Part shown: piece after piece, positions 58,950 through 64,000 of the stretch
How positions within the stretch are numbered: position 1 is the first letter of the stretch
Layout: every line of letters begins with the position of its first letter
DNA from: Aureisphaera sp963669405
Lineage (GTDB): Bacteria; Bacteroidota; Bacteroidia; Flavobacteriales; Flavobacteriaceae
DNA length: 64,000 bases
Assembly (NCBI GenBank): GCA_963669405.2
Contig: CAXXHF010000002.1
Span: 1,178,001 to 1,242,000, forward strand
Direction: 5' to 3'
Position numbers and translations under genes: made by a program
Notes under the pieces: generated by a model
The model's input: only the letters and a program-made list of their open reading frames with translations
Told to the model about the DNA's origin: nothing
Databases searched by the model: none

Positions 58950-59918
58950 ATGAGTTACTTAGAAACTACGATAGATGTATACAAAGAGGCCGCTTTAACC
59001 CCAGATGTGGGTCTTTGTTGTACAACCAACCCTATTTGGGAGCTTCCGGGATTAAAAATCCCAAAGATCATGCAGGAAATGAACTATGGATGTGGAAGTA
59101 CAGTACATGCAAGAGATCTTATCAATAATCCTAAGGTATTGTATGTAGGTGTTGGCGGTGGTATGGAATTACTCCAGTTTTCATATTTCTCTAGACAAAA
59201 AGGCGGTGTTATAGGTGTAGATGTTGTTGACGAAATGCTTGAAGCCTCCCGTAAAAATTTTAGTGAAGCAGAAGCACAAAACGATTGGTTTAAAAGTGAA
59301 TTTGTAGACCTTAAAAAAGGAGATGCCATGAATCTTCCAGTGGAAGATAACAGCATTGATGTGGCGGCTCAAAATTGCCTTTTCAACATATTTAAAGAAG
59401 ATGACCTTAAACGTGCCATCGAAGAAATGTATCGGGTTCTTAAACCTCATGGCCGCTTGGTTATGAGTGACCCTACTTGTGAGCAACCCATGAACGAAAC
59501 GCTTCGTAATGATGAACGTCTCCGTGCATTGTGTCTAAGTGGAAGTCTTTCCATTAAGGATTATGTCAAGGCCTTAACCGATGTTGGTTTTGGAACTATC
59601 GAGATTAGAGCCCGAAAGCCATATCGAATTTTAGATCCCAAAAACTATCCAACTGATGAATTGATCTACATTGAGTCAATTGAAGTAGCAGCTATTAAAG
59701 ACCCCATGCCAGAAGATGGCCCCTGTGTATTTACGGGCAAAGCAGCCATTTATTTTGGTGAAGATGAGTATCTAGACGATCAAAATGGACATATCTTATT
59801 GAAAAACCAACCCATTGCTATTTGTGATAAAACTGCAGCTAACCTTGCAGCACTTGGCAGGGATGATATTCATATTAGTGAGTCCACATTCCACTATGAT
59901 GGTGGAGGATGTTGCTAG
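58950..59918 (+). CDS. arsM: Arsenosugar biosynthesis arsenite methyltransferase ArsM
   Basis: 322 residues. The N-terminal Cys pair GLCCTT (23-24) and YGCGS (48) precede the SAM site VLYVGVGGGMELLQFSYFS and VIGVDVVDEMLEASRKN. PVEDNSIDVAAQNCLFNIF and EMYRVLKPHGRLVMSDPTCE complete the class I methyltransferase core. The C-terminus ends in GGGCC, another possible thiol pair. ArsM methylates As(III) to dimethylarsenite, the substrate for ArsS. The ending and the neighbours match the subfamily of arsenosugar producers. It follows the PNP gene after 65 bases, perhaps with its own promoter. Confidence 0.92.
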   Translation: MSYLETTIDVYKEAALTPDVGLCCTTNPIWELPGLKIPKIMQEMNYGCGSTVHARDLINNPKVLYVGVGGGMELLQFSYFSRQKGGVIGVDVVDEMLEASRKNFSEAEAQNDWFKSEFVDLKKGDAMNLPVEDNSIDVAAQNCLFNIFKEDDLKRAIEEMYRVLKPHGRLVMSDPTCEQPMNETLRNDERLRALCLSGSLSIKDYVKALTDVGFGTIEIRARKPYRILDPKNYPTDELIYIESIEVAAIKDPMPEDGPCVFTGKAAIYFGEDEYLDDQNGHILLKNQPIAICDKTAANLAALGRDDIHISESTFHYDGGGCC

Positions 59919-59999
59919 GATCATTTCCGGAAATTTTTGCCCCCATTAAGGTGTAGAATTAATACTCCTTTATCCTTTTTTGAACTAATACTTTAGAAT

Positions 60000-61109
60000 A
60001 TGACAATGATATTATTGTTTATAGGTGCATGCTTTTTGGCTTATACGAATGGTGCTAATGATAATTTTAAAGGGGTCGCTACACTCTTCGGGAGTGGTAC
60101 TACTAATTACAAAAAAGCTATCAATTGGGCTACCTTAACTACATTTGCAGGATCTGTTGCAGCTATTTTTTTGGCAGGAGAACTGGTTAAAAACTTCTCT
60201 GGAAAAGGCCTTGTTCCCAATGAACTTATTCAAGATCCTACATTTGCTATATCAATAGCATTAGGTGCAGCAATCACAGTGTTCCTTGCTACAAAAATTG
60301 GAATGCCTATTTCTACTACGCATAGTTTGGTAGGTGCACTCTTTGGTGCTGGCGTCATGGCAATAGGAGTTGATTTTAATTTCGCAAAACTTGGAAAAAC
60401 TTTCTTAATGCCATTAATTGTTAGTCCGTTAATGGCTGCACTAGCTAGTTTTATATTGTATTTAATTTTTCGTTATTTCAGAAAAAAACTCAAAATAACA
60501 ACCAAAAGTTGTTTGTGTATCACTGAAACCAATACTGCTTCACAAACAGCAAACTTGGATCTTTCTGTGACTGCAGATTCTTCTGTAAAAGTAACGGCTT
60601 GCGTCAACGGATGTACGGACACCTACGAAGGAAATCTCTTAGGGGTTTCTGCCCAAAAAGTATTAGACAGCCTACACTATGTTAGTTCAGGAATCGTAAG
60701 CTTTGCTAGAGGTCTAAACGACACCCCAAAGATTGTGGGTCTTTTGGTTATAATAAACACAATGGATATTAAATGGGGTATGATTGCGGTTGCAATAACC
60801 ATGGCGCTTGGAGGATTGTTAAACGCAAAAAAAGTAGGTATTACCATGAGTAAAAAAATCACCCCTATGAATGCTGGACAAGGATTCACAGCCAATATCA
60901 TTACTGGTTTATTGGTAACTACAGCAAGTGTTCACGGCTTACCTGTATCAACTACACATGTATCAGTAGGTTCCATTTTTGGTATTGGTACAGTTACTAA
61001 AAAGGCCAATGTAAAAATGGTTTCCAAAATCCTATTGTCTTGGTTACTCACTCTGCCCATTGCTGCTATAGCAAGTGGGCTCCTATTTAAATTACTCCAA
61101 GTTTTTTGA
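60000..61109 (+). CDS. PiT-family inorganic phosphate transporter
   Basis: 369 residues. The duplicated PiT signatures are present: LAYTNGANDNFKGVATLFGSG at the N-terminus and SFARGLNDTPKIVGLLV in the second half. The paired PISTTHSLVGALFG and LPVSTTHVSVGSIFG motifs are also there. A hydrophilic central loop contains several Cys (SCLCITETNTA, ACVNGCTDT). PiT transporters take up phosphate with H+ or Na+ and also carry arsenate. Next to the arsenosugar genes, 81 bases downstream of arsM, it may be the entry point of arsenate; this link is inferred. Confidence 0.93.
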   Translation: MTMILLFIGACFLAYTNGANDNFKGVATLFGSGTTNYKKAINWATLTTFAGSVAAIFLAGELVKNFSGKGLVPNELIQDPTFAISIALGAAITVFLATKIGMPISTTHSLVGALFGAGVMAIGVDFNFAKLGKTFLMPLIVSPLMAALASFILYLIFRYFRKKLKITTKSCLCITETNTASQTANLDLSVTADSSVKVTACVNGCTDTYEGNLLGVSAQKVLDSLHYVSSGIVSFARGLNDTPKIVGLLVIINTMDIKWGMIAVAITMALGGLLNAKKVGITMSKKITPMNAGQGFTANIITGLLVTTASVHGLPVSTTHVSVGSIFGIGTVTKKANVKMVSKILLSWLLTLPIAAIASGLLFKLLQVF

Positions 61110-61156
61110 TAGAAAAATTCAGATCAAAAAGGATTGCTCATCAAACAGTAGAAAAC

Positions 61157-61187
61157 AAAAAAGGAACGATATAATCGTTCCTTTTTT
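61157..61187. terminator. Bidirectional terminator
   Basis: AAAAAAGGAACGAT (61157-61170) and ATCGTTCCTTTTTT (61174-61187) form a perfect 14-bp stem with a 3-base loop and flanking A/T runs. It ends the PiT gene and the convergent DUF4097 gene. Confidence 0.9.
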
Positions 61188-61207
61188 TTAAGAGGAGTAT
61201 ATTTCAA

Positions 61208-61900
61208 TTATCCTTTTCGCATATAGATATTTCCGGAAACTGTAGTTAGTACGACTAATTCACTTCCTCCATTAACGCTTCCTATCACCTTATTACCCCC
61301 ATATGAATGCTTGTCTTTGTTTCTTCGTTCAATATCCAAATCAGAATAAATAGTTCCAGTTACTGTTTTAGCGTCAATACGGGCTCTATTCATAGTTACA
61401 TCCAAATCGCCACTTACAGTTTTCAACCGTAAATCTCCGCTGTATTTTTTTATAGTCACATCTCCTGAAACCAGATCGGTGCGTAATGTGCCATTGTACA
61501 GATCAGATGCTACACTTCCAGAAATACTCTTTACTTCTACCTCTGTATTTTTAGGGACATACACCACATAGTTAATTTCTGTTTCGTGATTACACCAGTT
61601 GTCTTTATGTTGCTTCTTTTTGAAATAATCTCCAAAGTCAGAGTATATCTTAAGTTCAGAGCCCATTTTCTTTGTTTTCAAACTAAAAGATTCATTTCCT
61701 TCACCATCATCAATGTTTACTGATGCCTCTACTTTGGCCTCATTTCTATCCCATTGTACAAGTTTAATATCTTTAGCAAACTTAAAGTGCAAGAACAGTT
61801 CTTGGTTGCTGGAGACCTTTTCAGTTAAATCTACCGCCTTTTGTGCAAGCAGTTGGCTTCCTCCCAACAAAAGGAGCGCGCATATAATTACTTTGTTCAT
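61208..61900 (-). CDS. DUF4097-family beta-helix-like secreted protein
   Basis: 230 residues with a signal peptide (MNKVIICALLLLGGSQLLAQ). The remainder shows the repeated short-strand pattern of DUF4097: VEVKSISGSVASDLYNGTLR, TDLVSGDVTIKKYSGDLRLK, TVSGDLDVTMNRARIDAKTV, then a VLTTVSGNIYMRKG end. This forms a right-handed beta-solenoid-like sheet at the cell surface or in the periplasm. Function is unknown. It lies 19 bases after its paralogue gene and belongs to the sigma/anti-sigma operon, so it may be made as an envelope-stress output. Confidence 0.85.
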   Translation of the reverse strand: MNKVIICALLLLGGSQLLAQKAVDLTEKVSSNQELFLHFKFAKDIKLVQWDRNEAKVEASVNIDDGEGNESFSLKTKKMGSELKIYSDFGDYFKKKQHKDNWCNHETEINYVVYVPKNTEVEVKSISGSVASDLYNGTLRTDLVSGDVTIKKYSGDLRLKTVSGDLDVTMNRARIDAKTVTGTIYSDLDIERRNKDKHSYGGNKVIGSVNGGSELVVLTTVSGNIYMRKG

Positions 61901-61919
61901 GATTGACTGTTTTTTTTGA

Positions 61920-62732
61920 TTATTTTTTTCTCAGGTAAATATTTCCAGTAGAGGAAACCATACGGATATCCACACCTCCGTTGTTAAGCTGTCCTTTAAT
62001 TTTTCGCATAGCTCCAACTACTTTAAGCCCATCCTCACGATCTGGGACTAGGTCAAAATTACTGTACACATTTCCCATTGTGGATCGCATCTCTACATCT
62101 GCCTTGGTATTGGTAGGCAAACTTACGTCTATAGATCCTGTAGCCGTTGTTAAAGAAATAGGAGCGCTTTGATTTACGCTTGTAAATACCACATCGATAG
62201 CTCCGGTACTGGAATTTGCCGTAATAGGCCCAGTAACATTCATCAACTTAATGTGTCCTACATTACTTTCAATTTCCAGCTCAGCAGAAAAGTTCTCAAT
62301 ATTCACACTTCCCAAATTTCCAGAATCAAGTGTTAAATCCACATTTTTGGGCAATACAAGGGTAAAGCCATTGCGTTGTGTAAACGGCTTCAAATCTTTT
62401 AATTTCAAAGTACTACCATCTCTTTCTGATGCCATTCCAAATCCTGTATTATCTACCCCACCGGCATACAAGGCTGTAAGACCTTTTGCTTTCTCATCTA
62501 CTCCATTTTCTTCATGTCCATCATCTGAGTAATGACCATGGTCATCACAGTTCTCACAATCGGTTCCATTTTTAAGAATGAGTTCTCCACTAGAGCCTAT
62601 TTTCACATCGACCGTGGTATTGGTTTCCAGCACTACTTTGTTAATCCCACTTAAGGAGACTTTGTATTCTTTTTGTCCCCATACCATCAGGGTAAAGAGT
62701 AGTGCGATACTTGTTATAGATATTCGTTTCAT
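61920..62732 (-). CDS. DUF4097-family beta-helix-like secreted protein, paralogue
   Basis: 270 residues with a signal peptide (MKRISITSIALLFTLMVWGQ). A His/Asp/Cys-rich loop near residues 55-85 (NGTDCENCDDHGHYSDDGHE) could bind metal. After it the DUF4097 strands follow (LDSGNLGSVNIENFSAELEI, TANSSTGAIDVVFTSVNQS), ending MVSSTGNIYLRKK, which closely echoes the end of the next gene's protein (TVSGNIYMRKG). Both genes come after the anti-sigma gene in one operon. The metal-like loop is absent from the shorter paralogue. Confidence 0.85.
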   Translation of the reverse strand: MKRISITSIALLFTLMVWGQKEYKVSLSGINKVVLETNTTVDVKIGSSGELILKNGTDCENCDDHGHYSDDGHEENGVDEKAKGLTALYAGGVDNTGFGMASERDGSTLKLKDLKPFTQRNGFTLVLPKNVDLTLDSGNLGSVNIENFSAELEIESNVGHIKLMNVTGPITANSSTGAIDVVFTSVNQSAPISLTTATGSIDVSLPTNTKADVEMRSTMGNVYSNFDLVPDREDGLKVVGAMRKIKGQLNNGGVDIRMVSSTGNIYLRKK

Positions 62733-62750
62733 AATTGATGTCTTTTTGTT

Positions 62751-63536
62751 CTACATTAAGGTTATTAATCCATCATTCACCTGGTCTTTTACAAAGCTTG
62801 GGGTTTCAGAATGCTCCAATAGTTTTTGCATTGGAACTCGTGCACGTTTTTCCTGAACCTCGACCAAAAATTGTATCACTGCTATTTGAATGTTTGGGTT
62901 TTTTTCATTGGTTAGTGATTTTATAAAGGCATTTTTTACTTTTTCGTTTTTAGAATATTTTGAGAGTGCTTCTACAGCAGCCAAACGCACATTCACATTA
63001 CCATCAAAATGCATTCTATCTATCAAAGCTTCCATTACATCGCTATCGGGCATTGCAATATCTTCTGTATAGTTTACTGCTTGGATTCGTTTGCTAGCAG
63101 ATCGATTGTCTAACATGGCTAGCATCATATCTTGTTTAAGTTGAGAAGTCTCATCTATGAGTTTTGCAATCTCTACATTACTTTTAGATGCTTTGTGAAA
63201 ACTTCCCATGGTATATCCACCTATTAGCAATAAAATGGAAGCCGCAATTTGGAAGGCTGTTTTCCAAGGGAATTCTTTCGTTTCTTTTTTACCAATTGTA
63301 AATCGTTGCAGGTTTTTCTCTTCCTCTAGGAGCTCTAAAAAGCCTTGGCGTACTTTACCACTGGGTTTGTGAGGGGCTACTTCTCCAAAAACCTTCAACA
63401 TAGATTTTGTCTCATCCATCAATTTCCGGCAGCTATCACAGGTCTCAATATGATCCTTTACTTCTGCAGATAGTCGTGGCTCCATATCATCTTCAATAAA
63501 AGCTACAATATTCTCTTCTACTATGTTACACTTCAT
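62751..63536 (-). CDS. Zinc-finger anti-sigma factor with HEAT-like repeats
   Basis: 261 residues. The N-terminal zf-HC2 motif lies in VKDHIETCDSCRKLMD (HxxxCxxC). A single membrane helix follows near 92-112 (AFQIAASILLLIGGYTMGSF). The C-terminal part, beyond the membrane, holds HEAT-like helices (DVMEALIDRMHFDGNVNVRLAAVEAL; NPNIQIAVIQFLVEVQEKRA). It overlaps the sigma gene by 4 bases and should hold that sigma factor at the membrane until a signal arrives. The HEAT extension probably senses or binds a partner outside the cytoplasm. Confidence 0.88.
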   Translation of the reverse strand: MKCNIVEENIVAFIEDDMEPRLSAEVKDHIETCDSCRKLMDETKSMLKVFGEVAPHKPSGKVRQGFLELLEEEKNLQRFTIGKKETKEFPWKTAFQIAASILLLIGGYTMGSFHKASKSNVEIAKLIDETSQLKQDMMLAMLDNRSASKRIQAVNYTEDIAMPDSDVMEALIDRMHFDGNVNVRLAAVEALSKYSKNEKVKNAFIKSLTNEKNPNIQIAVIQFLVEVQEKRARVPMQKLLEHSETPSFVKDQVNDGLITLM

Positions 63537-64000
63537 GATATCTGATTTTCGAAATACAATGATTTCATTTTTTTTATAACTCGGTGTATCCTTGTTTTTA
63601 CGGCTGTTTCATTACTTCCTATTACTTCAGCAATTTGCTGGTATTTCATGCCTTGAAAACGGCTCATAACGATCAACTCCTTTTCGTCATCTTTAAGTTT
63701 ATTGAGTACCGCGTGCAATCGTTTTACTTCATCTGAAAGATCTTCACGACTATCTTCATCTACAATTGCCAAATTATCCAGCGACACATTAGACCTTCGT
63801 TTTTCTTTTTCAATTTGATCGTGAAAAAGGTTTCTTGCTATGGTAAATATCCAAGAGGCAAACTTTCCTCCACTGTAAGAGGATCTATATCGCAATGCTT
63901 TATAAAATACATTTTGGGTTAAATCTTCACAAAAAGGAGCATCTGGCTTCATTTTGTATAAGAAGTTATAGATCCATTCGTGGTACCGATCGAAAAGAAT
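63533..64000 (-). CDS. ECF RNA polymerase sigma factor, 5' end cut by the window
   Basis: The frame is open to base 64000: reading in from the edge it gives ILFDRYHEWIYNFLYKMKPD. Region 2 is visible as EDLTQNVFYKALRYRSSYSG and FASWIFTIARNLFHDQIEKE. Region 4 is LKDDEKELIVMSRFQGMKY followed by IAEVIGSNETAVKTRIHRVI, the helix-turn-helix for the -35 element. The internal ATG at 63952 is not the start. The partner anti-sigma gene overlaps it by 4 bases. Probable targets include its own operon with the two DUF4097 genes. Confidence 0.9.
   Translation of the reverse strand: MLFDRYHEWIYNFLYKMKPDAPFCEDLTQNVFYKALRYRSSYSGGKFASWIFTIARNLFHDQIEKEKRRSNVSLDNLAIVDEDSREDLSDEVKRLHAVLNKLKDDEKELIVMSRFQGMKYQQIAEVIGSNETAVKTRIHRVIKKMKSLYFENQIS

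Overview
The window looks like chromosomal DNA of a marine-type flavobacterium (Bacteroidota). It is AT-rich and encodes a SusC/SusD pair, ASPIC/UnbV FG-GAP lipoproteins, LptC, DUF4097 surface proteins and an arsenosugar gene set. A tRNA-Phe gene is preceded by a TTTG / TAnnTTTG promoter typical of the Bacteroidota housekeeping sigma factor. Shine-Dalgarno sequences are scarce and many genes overlap by a few bases. No rRNA, CRISPR array, insertion sequence or integrase is visible.

Region 1 (1-5400) is ordinary housekeeping on the minus strand: coaX, an outer-membrane beta-barrel protein, a TPR protein, lptC, a small membrane protein and a truncated HlyC/CorC CBS-domain protein. The divergent tRNA-Phe has its own promoter and terminator.

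Region 2 (5541-22100) is the most unusual part. Eight tightly packed minus-strand genes (17060 down to 5564) encode a TIR protein, a large protein with an acidic N-terminus, a small helical protein, a protein with possible SPFH-like repeats, a ubiquitin-like/vWA fusion, a PP2C phosphatase, a Ser/Thr kinase-like protein with six Ig-like repeats, and a DUF4407 coiled-coil membrane protein. The vWA + PP2C + kinase trio matches the TerY-phosphorylation triad architecture known from bacterial stress and conflict loci. The combination with TIR, an SPFH-like protein and DUF4407 is one I do not recognise as a named system. Just upstream, on the same strand, lie a NarL-type response regulator and its TPR histidine kinase. 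A small acidic gene and a divergent caspase-like protease follow. I read this as a candidate cell-stress, phage-defence or regulated-death module; this is inference.

Region 3 (22297-54226) is a carbohydrate-utilisation locus. It has a LacI-family regulator with a perfect palindromic operator candidate and SusC/SusD with a terminator. Three tandem 1100-residue FG-GAP/ASPIC lipoproteins follow, then a vanadium-haloperoxidase-like protein. The rest comprises two (alpha/alpha)6-type glycosidases (one GH100/invertase-like), a cytosolic GH37 trehalase with a fungal-neutral-trehalase-like calcium loop, two PfkB sugar kinases, and four sugar transporters (SP-type MFS, SLC45-like MFS, another MFS, SSS/SLC5). 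The enzymes point to uptake and cleavage of small glucose- or fructose-containing oligosaccharides such as trehalose or sucrose; the exact substrate is not readable from sequence.

Region 4 (54233-61187) contains a DUF481 protein and an arsenosugar biosynthesis set: AhpD-like protein, ArsS radical SAM enzyme, rhodanese, TIGR04282-type glycosyltransferase, purine nucleoside phosphorylase and ArsM methyltransferase. A PiT phosphate transporter follows. Region 5 (61208-64000, minus) is an ECF sigma / zinc-finger anti-sigma pair followed by two DUF4097 proteins; the sigma gene runs off the window.
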